This document shows, piece after piece, positions 23,611 through 33,362 of a DNA stretch of 38,648 nucleotides. This DNA is from JAHWKV01 sp040905365. Its GTDB lineage: Bacteria; Actinomycetota; CADDZG01; JAHWKV01. The DNA is taken from contig JBBDRQ010000037.1 of the NCBI GenBank assembly GCA_040905365.1, forward strand, positions 1 through 38,648, written 5' to 3'. Each line of letters begins with the position of its first letter. The stretch's first letter is position 1. The notes beneath the pieces are model-generated. The model searched no databases and was not told where the DNA came from. It was given only the letters and a program-made list of their open reading frames with translations. A program made the position numbers and the translations under genes.

Positions 23611-24434
23611 CGTGCTCCCCCGCGTTGTGCTAACAACTGTCGGCGGCGCATCAACTCCCCGATCACCACCGCATCCTCCAGGTCGATGTGGCGCACCTCG
23701 TTTTTGTCCAGTTCCGGACGATCTGCGCACCAAACCCGCCACGAGGCGCCCCGCCGCCACACCTCCGGCGGCGCGGCAAATTCGATCACCGTGCCGGGCA
23801 CCGCGTCGACGATCTGCTGCGGCGACCCGGAGGCGACCGCCGATCCGTCCACCATCACCACCACCTCGCCGGCCCGCTCGGCCTCGTCGATATACGAGGT
23901 GGCCGCCACGACCGCCGCCCCGCCGGCCGCGGTCCGTGCAATTAGGCGCCAAAGCTCGGCCCGGCTCACCGGATCCACCCCGGTGGTAGGTTCGTCCAGG
24001 ATCAAAAGGCGCGGCCGGTGGATAACGGCCACGGCCAGCGCCAGCTTCTGCCGCATGCCCCCGGAGAGCTTTCCCGCCGGCCGTCCGCGCGCTTGGGTGA
24101 GCCCGGTCGCCTCCAGCAGGTGCTCGATGCGGCCGCCAAGACGGCCGGGCTCGACCTTGTAGGAGCGGCCGGCAAACTGCAGGTTCTCCAACACGGTCAG
24201 ATCGGCGTACAGGCCCGGCCCGGCCGAGACATAGCCGATCTGCTCCCTGGGCGGCGCCGAGATTCGGCCGGCCGATGGCGCCGTCACCCCGGCCAGCGCC
24301 CGCAAAATGCTGGTCTTACCGGCGCCGTCACCGCCCACCAGGACGGTGATCGTACCCGGCGCCAGTTCAAAGCTCACGCCGGACACCGCGCGGTGCCCAC
24401 CGTAAGCGACACTTAGGTCGGTCACGGACCACAC
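23607..24434 (-). CDS. ABC transporter ATP-binding protein
   Basis: A 275-residue ABC ATPase. Walker A is GGDGAGKTS, the signature is KLSGGMRQKL, Walker B is LLILDEPTTG, and the Q-loop region reads IGYVSAG. It has the canonical active-site residues that its partner lacks. With the downstream ATPase it corresponds to a split version of tandem-domain exporters such as YbhF. GTG 24434 is eight bases from AGGAG; a TTG at 24440 overlapping the permease stop is the alternative. The frame is open further upstream, but that part lies inside the permease gene. Confidence 0.9.
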   Translation of the reverse strand: MWSVTDLSVAYGGHRAVSGVSFELAPGTITVLVGGDGAGKTSILRALAGVTAPSAGRISAPPREQIGYVSAGPGLYADLTVLENLQFAGRSYKVEPGRLGGRIEHLLEATGLTQARGRPAGKLSGGMRQKLALAVAVIHRPRLLILDEPTTGVDPVSRAELWRLIARTAAGGAAVVAATSYIDEAERAGEVVVMVDGSAVASGSPQQIVDAVPGTVIEFAAPPEVWRRGASWRVWCADRPELDKNEVRHIDLEDAVVIGELMRRRQLLAQRGGAR

Positions 24435-24436
24435 CG

Positions 24437-25528
24437 TCAAGACTCCTGCCCGGCGGCGGGTAGGCGGGTGCGTCGCCGGGCCCGGCCGGAGGGCGCCAGA
24501 TCCCGGCGGAACCGGATGATAGACAAACCGAAGATGACCAAGCCCATATCGGCCAACAGTGCCATCGGCTGCCAGACCGCGGCCAGGCCCGCCCCGCGGA
24601 TCATCACCGGCCGGGATATCTCGATGAAGTAGCGTAGCGGCAGCAGGTACGAGATCCACCTGATCCCCGCCGCCATGGACTCAATGGGGAAGATCATGCC
24701 CGACAGCAATACCTGCGGGATCAGGACCATCAGCGACAGCTGGATCGCCTGACCCTGATTGGCCGACACCGTGGAGATGAGCACGCCCAGCCCCAGGGTG
24801 ACGAACAAGAACAGCAGGGCCCCCAGACCCAGCACCAGAACTGATCCGTTGAACGGAACGTCGAACAGCCACACCCCCACGGCCAAGACGACCGCCAGGT
24901 CCACGCTCGCCACCAGGAAGTAGGGCGCGATCTTGCCCACAAAGACGTCCGTGGGGCTAAAGGGCATCACCGCCAGCTGCTCCAAGGTGCCGGCTTGCCG
25001 TTCCCGGACCACCCCCAGACTAGTGATCATGACTCCGATGAATACCAGGATCATCCCGGCTATAGCCGGGATCATGATCACCGAGGTCTTCAGTTCCGGG
25101 TTGAACAGGACCTCCGGCGCCGCACCCGCGGCCACGCCCGAAACGGGGTCGCCTGGGCCCGGGCCCGCGGCCGCGGCGGACAGCACCTGCATCGCTCGGC
25201 GGGCGGCGAACAGCTCGGAGCCGTCGATCAATACCTGCGGGTCGGCGCCGGTGACGAAGGCGGCCACCGCCTCGCCGTCACGCAGCGCCTGCACCGCGCG
25301 CTCGCGTCCGCCGATAACGTGCGTCCCGATGACATCGAAAGCATCCGGAAGGCGCTGGGCCGCCGCGTCCGCGCCGGGTCCGATGACCACCGCAGATACC
25401 TCGTCAACGTCGAAGCTGGCTGCATAACCAAAGACGATCAACATCATGACCGGCAGCGCGATCATCATCGCCAAAGTGCGGTGGTCCCGGCGCACTTGCC
25501 GGAACTCCTTGAGGATCAGTGCCCACAT
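24437..25528 (-). CDS. ABC-2 type permease (drug/organic exporter)
   Basis: A 363-residue ABC-2 membrane subunit of the YbhS/YhhJ type: one N-terminal helix (TLAMMIALPVMMLIVFGYA), a large extracytoplasmic loop of about 130 residues, then five helices with the family motif SLGVVRERQAGTLEQLAVMPFSPTDVFVGK and PLRYFIEISRP near the end. It heads the four-gene operon. ATG 25528 follows GGAGGG. The palindrome GTTGAATTCAAC at 25561-25572 overlaps where the promoter should be. Substrate is unknown; drug or antibiotic export is the usual assumption for such TetR-linked systems. Confidence 0.9.
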   Translation of the reverse strand: MWALILKEFRQVRRDHRTLAMMIALPVMMLIVFGYAASFDVDEVSAVVIGPGADAAAQRLPDAFDVIGTHVIGGRERAVQALRDGEAVAAFVTGADPQVLIDGSELFAARRAMQVLSAAAAGPGPGDPVSGVAAGAAPEVLFNPELKTSVIMIPAIAGMILVFIGVMITSLGVVRERQAGTLEQLAVMPFSPTDVFVGKIAPYFLVASVDLAVVLAVGVWLFDVPFNGSVLVLGLGALLFLFVTLGLGVLISTVSANQGQAIQLSLMVLIPQVLLSGMIFPIESMAAGIRWISYLLPLRYFIEISRPVMIRGAGLAAVWQPMALLADMGLVIFGLSIIRFRRDLAPSGRARRRTRLPAAGQES

Positions 25529-25560
25529 ATGATGGCCCTCCGGTATCTAATTCATCATAC

Positions 25561-25572
25561 GTTGAATTCAAC
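25561..25572. promoter_or_regulatory. Perfect palindrome, probable TetR operator
   Basis: GTTGAATTCAAC is a perfect 12-bp palindrome 33 bases upstream of the permease start, in an AT-rich stretch within GC-rich DNA. Its place before an operon that ends in a tetR gene makes it the best candidate operator. Confidence 0.55.
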
Positions 25573-25614
25573 ACACAATGAAGCCACCTGTCAAGGGCAA
25601 ACCCGTCGGGGGCC

Positions 25615-27414
25615 TCAGGCCGAACCCAACGCCGAGATGTAGGAGCACAACTCGTACGGGTCGCCCTCCCCGCAGATCGTCAGCACCGTATCCTCACTTC
25701 CGGGACCGACCCGAAAGACGCCGCCGATAAACTGGTGGTCCTTGCCGTCGGGAACGGCCCGCGCGCAGATCATCGAGCCTTCCGTCAGCTGCCGGCTGGC
25801 TGTGCGCTCCCGAACCACCAGCCGGGCTTCGGTGGCCAGGTCCCGCAGCTTCATCCCCACCCCGGGTTCCACCTGCTCCACCTCGTAGACGGTGCGGTCC
25901 ACATCCACCCAGGTCTGCGCCAGCAGCGCCTCGTCCTCGGGCAGCAAGGCGCCACGATCCGACAGGAACTGCTCGAACCACCCTCCCTCGGTCAGCAAAA
26001 CGTCGACTATCAGCGGATCCTCGTACGCTCGCCGCAGACTCTGCTCATCGTCGGGATCTACCGCACGCTGCTCGGCCAGCATCATCAGCTCCTCGGTCGC
26101 GTCGCCTCCTCTCAACAGTGCGTAGGAAGCGGCCTTGTAGCCCAGCCACCCGACCCGGTCCGGCAGCGGATGCGGCCCCGGCCCCTCCAGCGGCTCGAGC
26201 ATTCGCAGCGCGGAAGGGTCGGGATCGGGCAGCCGGCGGAGCAGACGCAGCGCTTGGGCGGCGTCGCCGCGGTCGGAGGCGTACCAGGCGGCCCGTTCCA
26301 GAACCGGCGGCCAGTCACCGCCGGCCGCCAGCGCCCGGTTCAGGTGGTCCTCAGCCTCGTGAGGACGGCCCCCTCTCTCTTCGAAAACGGCCGCCGCCCA
26401 GTGGGCCACCGCCTTGGGCGTGCCGTCGGCCGCCACGTCGATAAGGGTGCGGGAAAAACCGCCAGCAGTTGTGAGCTGATGCGGGTCCGGCTCGTCGGGA
26501 GGAGCCAGCTCGTCGACCACGAACTGGGCTATCCGGGAATCGAGCATGGCCTTCAACGCGCCGCGCAGCTGCTTTCTGGTCGCAAGCGGGTCGGCAGCCG
26601 CCTCCAGCACCTCCAGCGCCTGTTGGCACGAGTGCTTGTCGCCCCCAAACACGCTGTACAAGCGGCTCCACAGATGAAGCATCCGCTGCTCTTCCCACAG
26701 CTGTTCGGAGTGGGCCACAAGGTCCCCTCGCACCTCGAGCCCGGCGGCGTCGCACAGATCCCGCAGCGGCGGCCGGGGCCGCGCAAAACAGTGCGGATCG
26801 TCGGCCAACAGTTCGTAAACTATGTCCTTTATGTAGGGGGGCAGGCCGGGCTCGGCAATCAGGGCGTCGTAGGCACGGCGCGCCCGATGCACCAGCTCGG
26901 GGTCGTCCGCAGGAGCGGCGTCGAGGCCGGTCACGCCGACCAACCCGTCCTCGGTCACCTGCACCCCGATCATCCCTCCGGCAGCCAGGCCTTCCAAACT
27001 AGCCGGAGGCATCATCCAGCGGATCTCGCCGGGCACCCCGTACGGCTCGATGACCGATTCGTCGGCCAAGCGCAGATCCTCATGCCACCAAAACGGCTCG
27101 AGGTCGGGGGTGAGGCGGATGGTCTCTGTCTCGATCTCCTCCGGGGTCAGCCGATGAGTGAGGGTGATACCGGCCGTCAGGGCTCCGACGTGCACCATCC
27201 GGTCGTCGGCCAGGTAAGCGAGAACCTCCTCCTCGATCAGGCGGTCGCTTAGATCCTCGAGCAAAGCCCGGGTCACGTCGTCGTCGGGCCCCCGGCCCAA
27301 ATACTCCAGCACCAGCCGGTCCAGCTCGTCGGGATCCACCGGCTGCTCGCGCCGCGCCACGTACTCGAGCGCCGAGACGATCCGGGCCGCCGAAGGCGGA
27401 CGTAGCGCGTTCAT
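25615..27414 (-). CDS. Large cytoplasmic protein related to SEC-C-associated proteins
   Basis: A 599-residue acidic protein without signal or membrane segments. Helical repeats resembling TPRs are visible in the middle (HEAEDHLNRALAAGGDWPPVLERAAWYASDRGDAAQALRLLRRL is part of a run at about residues 340-390). The C-terminal region (LVVRERTASRQL, MICARAVPDG, QFIGGVFRV) resembles the C-terminal domain of actinobacterial proteins annotated as SEC-C-motif or zinc-chelating, but the metal-binding SEC-C cysteines themselves are not seen. Function unknown. ATG 27414 with GGGGAG upstream is preferred to the open frame up to 27489. It is followed by nothing on its strand before the exporter promoter. 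Confidence 0.7.
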   Translation of the reverse strand: MNALRPPSAARIVSALEYVARREQPVDPDELDRLVLEYLGRGPDDDVTRALLEDLSDRLIEEEVLAYLADDRMVHVGALTAGITLTHRLTPEEIETETIRLTPDLEPFWWHEDLRLADESVIEPYGVPGEIRWMMPPASLEGLAAGGMIGVQVTEDGLVGVTGLDAAPADDPELVHRARRAYDALIAEPGLPPYIKDIVYELLADDPHCFARPRPPLRDLCDAAGLEVRGDLVAHSEQLWEEQRMLHLWSRLYSVFGGDKHSCQQALEVLEAAADPLATRKQLRGALKAMLDSRIAQFVVDELAPPDEPDPHQLTTAGGFSRTLIDVAADGTPKAVAHWAAAVFEERGGRPHEAEDHLNRALAAGGDWPPVLERAAWYASDRGDAAQALRLLRRLPDPDPSALRMLEPLEGPGPHPLPDRVGWLGYKAASYALLRGGDATEELMMLAEQRAVDPDDEQSLRRAYEDPLIVDVLLTEGGWFEQFLSDRGALLPEDEALLAQTWVDVDRTVYEVEQVEPGVGMKLRDLATEARLVVRERTASRQLTEGSMICARAVPDGKDHQFIGGVFRVGPGSEDTVLTICGEGDPYELCSYISALGSA

Positions 27415-27688
27415 GGTCGCTCCCCAAGCAACACGCTGCCCTTGGCTGGATCCACGATGCCCTCCTGGCCGAGCGGTCCGGCTGCCCACATCATCGCAAA
27501 ACTACCCGGCGTCCGACACCCTCAATTTGCAAACCACACACAGGACGCCGACTGCGACCCCCGGACGGCACACCCCGTTTCGGCACCGGCGAGTTCGGGT
27601 AAATCCGAGCGAAACCGAAAGTATCGACCTCAACAGGCCCCAGAGCTTGGTAACCTTGGCATGACGGGCCATCAGCCGGAAGGAAGCT

Positions 27689-29917
27689 ATGAAAGGACGC
27701 GAAGCGATCGCCTCCGACAAGTCCGGTCTGCGGGACCGGATTTCCCCAGAGCTCAAGCGGGTAGCCGCCGGAGAGCACCACAACCCTCATGAGGTGCTGG
27801 GCCACCACAACCTGGACGACACGTCTTATATCTGCGCGTACCGGCCCAACGCCCGGGCCATACGGGTGCTGATCCCCGGCTCCAAAGCGGTCGAGATGAA
27901 GCGCCTCGACTTTGAAGGGCTGTTCTTCGCCAAGGCCAAGCCGTCGAAAAAGAACCCCGAGCCGTACCTGCTGCAGGCCGAGTACGCCGACGGCGCCGTC
28001 CACACCTACGACGACCCCTACCGGTTCAGCCCCACGGTCGGCGAGCTGGATCTGCACCTTTTGGGCGAGGGACGGCACCGGCAATTGTGGAAGGTACTGG
28101 GCGCCCACCACCGTACCCACGAAGGGATCGACGGGACCGCCTTCTCGGTCTGGGCCCCCAACGCCCGTTCGGTGCGGGTAATAGGCAGCTTCAACCTGTG
28201 GGACGGTCGGATCCACCCCATGCGGACCATGGGCGGCTCCGGAGTCTGGGAGCTGTTTATCCCCGACGTCCGCCCCGGCGACCTGTACAAGTTTGAGATC
28301 CTCACCCAAGACGGCCACCTGCGCATGAAGGCCGATCCTTGTGCCTACGCCACCGAGATCCCGCCCGGCACCTCCAGCGTCGTGGGCGACTCCGCGTTCG
28401 AGTGGAGCGACCAGCAGTGGATGGCCCGGCGCGCCGAGGCCGACACCTTGAACCAGCCGGCATCGATCTACGAGGTTCACCTGGGCTCCTGGAAGCGCAA
28501 GCGCGAGGACGGAGGCCGGCCCCTCACCTATCGCGAGTTGGCCGAGGAGCTGCCCGCCTACGTGGAGGAGATGGGCTTTACCCACGTGGAGTTTATGCCG
28601 GTTGCCGAACACCCCTTCGGCGGATCCTGGGGCTACCAGGTGACCTCGTACTACTCGCCCACCGCACGCTACGGCTCCCCTGACGACTTCAAGGCGTTGG
28701 TAAACGCCCTGCACGAACGGGGCATCGGCGTCCTGCTTGACTGGGTCCCCGGACACTTCCCGCGGGACGACTGGGCGCTGGCCCTGTTCGACGGCACCCA
28801 CCTGTACGAGCACGCCGACCCCCGCAAGGGCGCCCACCAGGAGTGGGGCACGCTGCTGTTCAACTTCGGCCGCAACGAGGTTCGCAACTTCCTCACCGCC
28901 AACGCGCTGTTTTGGCTGGAGGAGTTTCACGCCGACGGTCTGCGCGTCGACGGAGTAGCCTCCATGCTGTACCTGGACTACGCGCGCGAGGGCGGCGAGT
29001 GGGTGCCCAACGAATTCGGCGGCCGGGAGAACCTCGAGGCGGTCGCGTTCCTCAAGGAGCTAAACGAGGTGGCCTACGAAGCCGTGCCGGGCGCAATGAT
29101 GGTGGCGGAGGAGTCCACCGCGTGGCCGGGCGTCTCTCGACCTACCTACACCGGAGGTCTGGGCTTCGGCTTCAAGTGGAACATGGGGTGGATGCACGAC
29201 ACTTTGCGCTACTTCTCCCAGGACCCCGTCCACCGCAAGTACCACCACAACGACCTGACCTTCTCGCTTCTGTACGCGTTTACCGAGAACTTCATCCTGC
29301 CGCTGTCCCACGACGAGGTGGTGCACGGCAAAGCTTCACTGCTGCACCGGATGACCGGCGATCACTGGCAAAAGGCTGCAAATCTACGGGCCTTGCTGGC
29401 GTGGATGTGGGCGCACCCCGGCAAGCAGCTGCTGTTCCAGGGCGGCGAGATAGCCCAGGGCGAGGAGTGGTCCCACGACCGCAGCGTCGACTGGCATCTG
29501 CTGCAATACCCCGAGCACGCGGGCGTCCAGAAACTGGTCAAGTCCCTGAACATCTTGTACCGGGACGAGCCGGCCCTGTGGGAGCGGGACTTCGAACCCG
29601 AAGGGTTTCAGTGGATACAAGGCGGCGACGCGGACGCCAACGTGGCCGCGTTCTTGCGCTGGTCGGCCGACGGCAGCCGGTGCCTGGCCTGCGTAGCGAA
29701 CCTGGCGCCAATATCCCGGCCGGCCTACCGGGTGGGTCTGCCCAGCGGCGGCCGGTGGAAAGAGATTCTAAACACCGACGCCGAGCACTTTTACGGCAGC
29801 AACGAGGGCAACGCGGGAGTTGTAGAAGCCGGCGAGGAGGGGTGGCACTTCTTGCCCCACTCCGCCTACATCAACCTGCCGCCGCTGTCGGTGCTGTGGT
29901 TCACACCGGAGGGCTGA
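27689..29917 (+). CDS. glgB: 1,4-alpha-glucan branching enzyme
   Basis: Introduces alpha-1,6 branches into glycogen. At 742 residues it is full length: N1 and CBM48 N-terminal domains (HEVLGHHN, FSVWAPNARSVRVIGSFNLWDG), a GH13 barrel and a C-terminal beta domain. Catalytic regions: EFMPVAEHPF, DGLRVDGVASMLYLDY with nucleophile D421, MVAEESTAWPGV with the acid-base glutamate at about 474, and LPLSHDEVVHGK. ATG 27689 follows GGAAGGA. It is transcribed alone and divergently from the SEC-C-like gene, separated by 274 bases without other features. No other glg or treS genes are in the window. Confidence 0.97.
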   Translation: MKGREAIASDKSGLRDRISPELKRVAAGEHHNPHEVLGHHNLDDTSYICAYRPNARAIRVLIPGSKAVEMKRLDFEGLFFAKAKPSKKNPEPYLLQAEYADGAVHTYDDPYRFSPTVGELDLHLLGEGRHRQLWKVLGAHHRTHEGIDGTAFSVWAPNARSVRVIGSFNLWDGRIHPMRTMGGSGVWELFIPDVRPGDLYKFEILTQDGHLRMKADPCAYATEIPPGTSSVVGDSAFEWSDQQWMARRAEADTLNQPASIYEVHLGSWKRKREDGGRPLTYRELAEELPAYVEEMGFTHVEFMPVAEHPFGGSWGYQVTSYYSPTARYGSPDDFKALVNALHERGIGVLLDWVPGHFPRDDWALALFDGTHLYEHADPRKGAHQEWGTLLFNFGRNEVRNFLTANALFWLEEFHADGLRVDGVASMLYLDYAREGGEWVPNEFGGRENLEAVAFLKELNEVAYEAVPGAMMVAEESTAWPGVSRPTYTGGLGFGFKWNMGWMHDTLRYFSQDPVHRKYHHNDLTFSLLYAFTENFILPLSHDEVVHGKASLLHRMTGDHWQKAANLRALLAWMWAHPGKQLLFQGGEIAQGEEWSHDRSVDWHLLQYPEHAGVQKLVKSLNILYRDEPALWERDFEPEGFQWIQGGDADANVAAFLRWSADGSRCLACVANLAPISRPAYRVGLPSGGRWKEILNTDAEHFYGSNEGNAGVVEAGEEGWHFLPHSAYINLPPLSVLWFTPEG

Positions 29918-29960
29918 GGACAAACATCTTGCCGGCCCGCCGGCGAAGCTCTCAATCGGT

Positions 29961-30668
29961 CTATCCCGTCGAGGGTTCGGGCGCGGTCAGACTCACGGCA
30001 GGATCGGCACCTTCGGCGCCTCCCATGTCCAGCCGGAACGGCGGATACTCGTCGGTCATGAGCAAGGCGTAAGCGGACACCCGGTAGACCCAGCGGTTAA
30101 GGCCCATCACCAGATTGAACAGGGCGCCCGGGTACTTGCCGGTGAACAAGAGCACAAGTGCCGCTATGACCACCAGCAGCGAGATCAAGCCGGGAAATGA
30201 CATCTCCGTCGTCTGCCCGTTGGTCGTCGAGCTGTACGATACGCCGACAAAAACGGCGACTATCAGGTAATGGGGCAGGGCCAGCAGCCACGACTTCACC
30301 AGCACCAGGCCCCTCGACAGCTTCTCGGGGTAAGCTACGTTCAGGCGGGCCGGGTAGCCGGGATCGTCGTCCAGCGAGAACGGCGGATACTTATCGGTGC
30401 CTAGGACCTCGAAGGCGTAATAGCCGACCCTCCAGCCCCATCGCAGGACCCCTACGTTGTAGTCGAAGAGAGTCCGCGGGTACCTACCGGTAAAAAGGAT
30501 CGCAAACCAGGCTGCTATCGAAGCAAGGACGACGCCGAGGAACAAAAATATCAGCACGATGACGTGGGGGATGGCCAAAAACCACTTCACCAGCCACTTC
30601 CATCGGGACAGATCCTCATCCAGCGTGCCTTCAACCGAAACCGGGTAGCTGCCGGGGCTTGACGTCAT
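29961..30668 (-). CDS. DUF4389 membrane protein
   Basis: A 235-residue membrane protein with two tandem DUF4389 units, each a pair of helices followed by an FTGRYPRTLFDYNVGVLRW or FTGKYPGALFNLVMGLNRW signature and a Tyr-Pro-Pro-Phe motif (KYPPFSLD, EYPPFRLD). The function of the family is not known. ATG 30668 after GGAGGGAAC is preferred to the upstream ATG at 30713. It is convergent with glgB, with 43 bases between stops that include a small GCCGGC-CC-GCCGGC inverted repeat (29931-29944) but no T-run. Confidence 0.87.
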   Translation of the reverse strand: MTSSPGSYPVSVEGTLDEDLSRWKWLVKWFLAIPHVIVLIFLFLGVVLASIAAWFAILFTGRYPRTLFDYNVGVLRWGWRVGYYAFEVLGTDKYPPFSLDDDPGYPARLNVAYPEKLSRGLVLVKSWLLALPHYLIVAVFVGVSYSSTTNGQTTEMSFPGLISLLVVIAALVLLFTGKYPGALFNLVMGLNRWVYRVSAYALLMTDEYPPFRLDMGGAEGADPAVSLTAPEPSTG

Positions 30669-30826
30669 AGGTTCCCTCCTGGGCTGATGGCCCTCGAAGA
30701 AGGACCTCGTCACATTCTGGACCTCTTAGGACCTTGCCGTCATTTGAAACGCCCGGGAACCGGTGCGGTTAACCTTGAATGTGCCTAATGGTGTCGTCCG
30801 CTGCAATCCCGGCTCATGGCCGCAAG

Positions 30827-33211
30827 CTACCTACGGGCCTGCACCAGGGCGCTCAAGCGCGGTTTGCCGGCAGCCAGCAGCGGCAGGTCGCGCAGCCGCC
30901 CCGATGGACGGCCTCTCAGCAGGCGCAGGCCGTTGGCCACCACTATCAACGTGGCTCCCACATCGGCCAGGACGGCCATCCACAGAGTGAGCAGCCCGCC
31001 GAACGCCAACACGGCCGCGACCGCTTTGACGACCAGGGAGAAGACGATGTTTTGCCGGACCACGGCCTGGGTCCAGCGGGACAGGCCCACCAAACCGGCC
31101 ACCTTGGTGACGTCGTCGCCCATCAGCGCTATGTCGGCTATCTCGATGGCCGAGGGGCTGCCCGCGGTCCCCATAGCCACTCCCAGATCCGCGCGGGCCA
31201 GGGCCGGGGCGTCGTTCACGCCGTCGCCCACCATAGCGGTGACTCCGTACAGCTCACGGATCCGCTCCACGGCCTTTACCTTGTCCTCGGGCATCAGCTG
31301 GCCCAAAACCTCGTCGACGCCGGCTGCTTTGCCGATAGCAGCGGCAGCCTCGGCGTGGTCGCCCGAGAGCAAGAAGGTCCTCTCCACGCCCACTCGCCGG
31401 AGCTCGGCGACGGCCTCTGCAGCCTGAGCTCTTGGGGCATCGCCCATAGCCAGGATCCCCAACACGGTGCTCTCGTCGCCCAACAGCACGACTGTTTGGC
31501 CCTCCTGCCGCAGGCGCTCGATCGTGCCTTGGACGTCACCATCCAACCGAGTCTCGGCAAACAACGCCGGGCTGCCGATACGCAGCTGCCGGCCCTCCAC
31601 CGCGCCTTGAACCCCGACCCCGCGCAGCGACACAAAATCGTCCACCGGGGCGGCGCCGACGGCCCGCTCGGTTGCGGTATCCACCACCGCCCGGGCCAGC
31701 GGGTGCTCCGAAGCCGACTCCAGCGACGCCGCCCACCGCAGCACCTCCGTCTCGGTGGCTCCCCCAAGCGCGATGACCTGCAACAGCCGGGGCCGGCCGG
31801 CGGTCAATGTCCCGGTCTTGTCAAAAGCCACCGCCTTGACCCGTGAGGCAATCTCCAGAAATGCTCCGCCTTTGACCAGCACGCCCGCCGCCGAGGCGCG
31901 GGCCAGCGACGACACCAGCGACACCGGCGTAGCGATCACCAACGCGCACGGGCAAGCCAGGATTAAAAACGCCAGCCCCCGGTACAGCCAGGTCTCAAAC
32001 GATCCGAAACCGGCCAGCGGAGGGACCACGGCCGTCAACGCCGCCACCGCGACTACTATCGGTGTGTAGACGGCGGCAAACCGATCGACCCAGCGCTGAA
32101 TCGGGGCCTTCCTGGCCTGGGCCTCGGCCACCGCCCGGCTGATCCGGTCCAAGGTGGTATCGCCGGGCGCGGTGTCCACATCGATCACCAGCCTCCCCTC
32201 GGCGTTTAGCGTCCCGGCAAATACCTGGTCGCCGGGCAGCTTGTCTACCGGTACGCTTTCGCCGGTGATCGGGGACTGGTCGACCGCGCTCGATCCGCCC
32301 ATTACCCGGCCGTCGGCGGGGATACGCTCACCGGGGCGGACCACGACCTGGTCCCCCACCTGCAGCTGCTCGGCATCGATCTCCACCTCGACGAGGTTGC
32401 GCACCACCCGCGCCCAGTCGGGCGCCAGGCTCAGCAGATCCCCCAGGCTTCTGCGGGCCCGGTTGACCGCGTAGCTCTCCAGATCCGCCCCCAGCGCGTA
32501 GAGCACCACGACCAGCGCCGCCTCTACCCACGCACCGATGCCCACGGCGCCGATCACCGCGATGGTCATCAGCAGGTTGATGTCGGGCCGGTGCGTGGCC
32601 CTCGCCGCGGCGAGGCCCGAGCGGGCGATCGGGTACCCCGAAACCGCGACAACCAGCGCGTACAGCACGGTGGCCGCGGTGTCTGCGCCGGTCAGCGAGA
32701 GCACCCCTGCGATCATCAAGAACGCGGCGCTGGCCGCTGTGAGCGCGACCCGGCGGTACCGGACCCAAAACGATTCGGCCTCCCCGTCGCCGGCGGGGTT
32801 GTCCTGAGGGATCCGGTAACCGAGCGTCGCGACCTTGCGGCGCAGAGCCGAGGCCGCTTCCTCGGGGCGGTCCTCGTACTCCACGTTCATGCGGGCACCG
32901 GTGAAGCTGACCGAGCAGGAGCTGACCCCGGGCAGCTTGCTCACCGCGCGCTCGATGGTCTGGGCGCAGTCGTAGCAGTCCATCCCCTGCACCGGCAGGC
33001 TCTCGTGGTGAAAACGCCGGCCTAGGCGGGTACCGATCGCGTCGGCTGCCTGCGTAACGCACGACAACGAGCAGCGGTCGGGGTCGTAGGTAACCAGGAT
33101 CTTTTCAGGTCCGGCCTCCTCGAGGCTGATCAGCCCCCGGTGGGATTTGAGCTCGTCGCGCAGGCGCTCGGCGCAGGATTCGCAGTCGGCCTCGGCCAGC
33201 GGTGAGGCCAT
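30827..33211 (-). CDS. zntA: Heavy-metal P1B-type ATPase, Zn/Cd/Pb group
   Basis: Exports divalent soft metals with ATP. Two N-terminal metal-binding regions carry CxxC pairs (C10/C13 and C79/C82). The transport motif is C420-P-C422 and the phosphorylation aspartate is D464 in DKTGT. The hinge GDGVNDAPAL and the last-helix pair K plus D (SLVVKAV; AVLADVGATL) define the P1B-2 group (Zn, Cd, Pb) rather than copper pumps. It is divergent from a CadC-like ArsR gene with a shared operator, so metal induction is expected. The start is uncertain: ATG 33211 has no site nearby, while a perfect AGGAGG (33244-33249) lies five bases before an in-frame ATC at 33238, adding nine residues. The symbol is by class. 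Confidence 0.93.
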   Translation of the reverse strand: MASPLAEADCESCAERLRDELKSHRGLISLEEAGPEKILVTYDPDRCSLSCVTQAADAIGTRLGRRFHHESLPVQGMDCYDCAQTIERAVSKLPGVSSCSVSFTGARMNVEYEDRPEEAASALRRKVATLGYRIPQDNPAGDGEAESFWVRYRRVALTAASAAFLMIAGVLSLTGADTAATVLYALVVAVSGYPIARSGLAAARATHRPDINLLMTIAVIGAVGIGAWVEAALVVVLYALGADLESYAVNRARRSLGDLLSLAPDWARVVRNLVEVEIDAEQLQVGDQVVVRPGERIPADGRVMGGSSAVDQSPITGESVPVDKLPGDQVFAGTLNAEGRLVIDVDTAPGDTTLDRISRAVAEAQARKAPIQRWVDRFAAVYTPIVVAVAALTAVVPPLAGFGSFETWLYRGLAFLILACPCALVIATPVSLVSSLARASAAGVLVKGGAFLEIASRVKAVAFDKTGTLTAGRPRLLQVIALGGATETEVLRWAASLESASEHPLARAVVDTATERAVGAAPVDDFVSLRGVGVQGAVEGRQLRIGSPALFAETRLDGDVQGTIERLRQEGQTVVLLGDESTVLGILAMGDAPRAQAAEAVAELRRVGVERTFLLSGDHAEAAAAIGKAAGVDEVLGQLMPEDKVKAVERIRELYGVTAMVGDGVNDAPALARADLGVAMGTAGSPSAIEIADIALMGDDVTKVAGLVGLSRWTQAVVRQNIVFSLVVKAVAAVLAFGGLLTLWMAVLADVGATLIVVANGLRLLRGRPSGRLRDLPLLAAGKPRLSALVQARR

Positions 33212-33286
33212 GGGGATCTCGGCCGACTCGTTAGCGATGATTCCCTCCTCATATAAAAGGCAGCCGGACGGGCCCGACCTATGGAA

Positions 33287-33306
33287 ATCTGAATACCTAT
33301 TCCTAT
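33287..33306. promoter_or_regulatory. ArsR/SmtB-type operator
   Basis: ATCTGAATA-CC-TATTCCTAT is an imperfect inverted repeat with two-base spacing. The left half matches the classical SmtB/CzrA half-site (TATTCAGAT on the minus strand) exactly, and the right half in 7 of 9 positions. It lies between the divergent metal ATPase and arsR genes, so it can repress both until metal binds. Confidence 0.65.
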
Positions 33307-33362
33307 ATCATAGCTGACGCAGCCCCCGGTAAACGAACCCGACCAGCAACCGAAAGTCAGCA

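Noticed and set aside
29931..29944. GCCGGC-CC-GCCGGC hairpin after glgB as a terminator
   Set aside because: The loop is too tight and there is no T-run on either strand.
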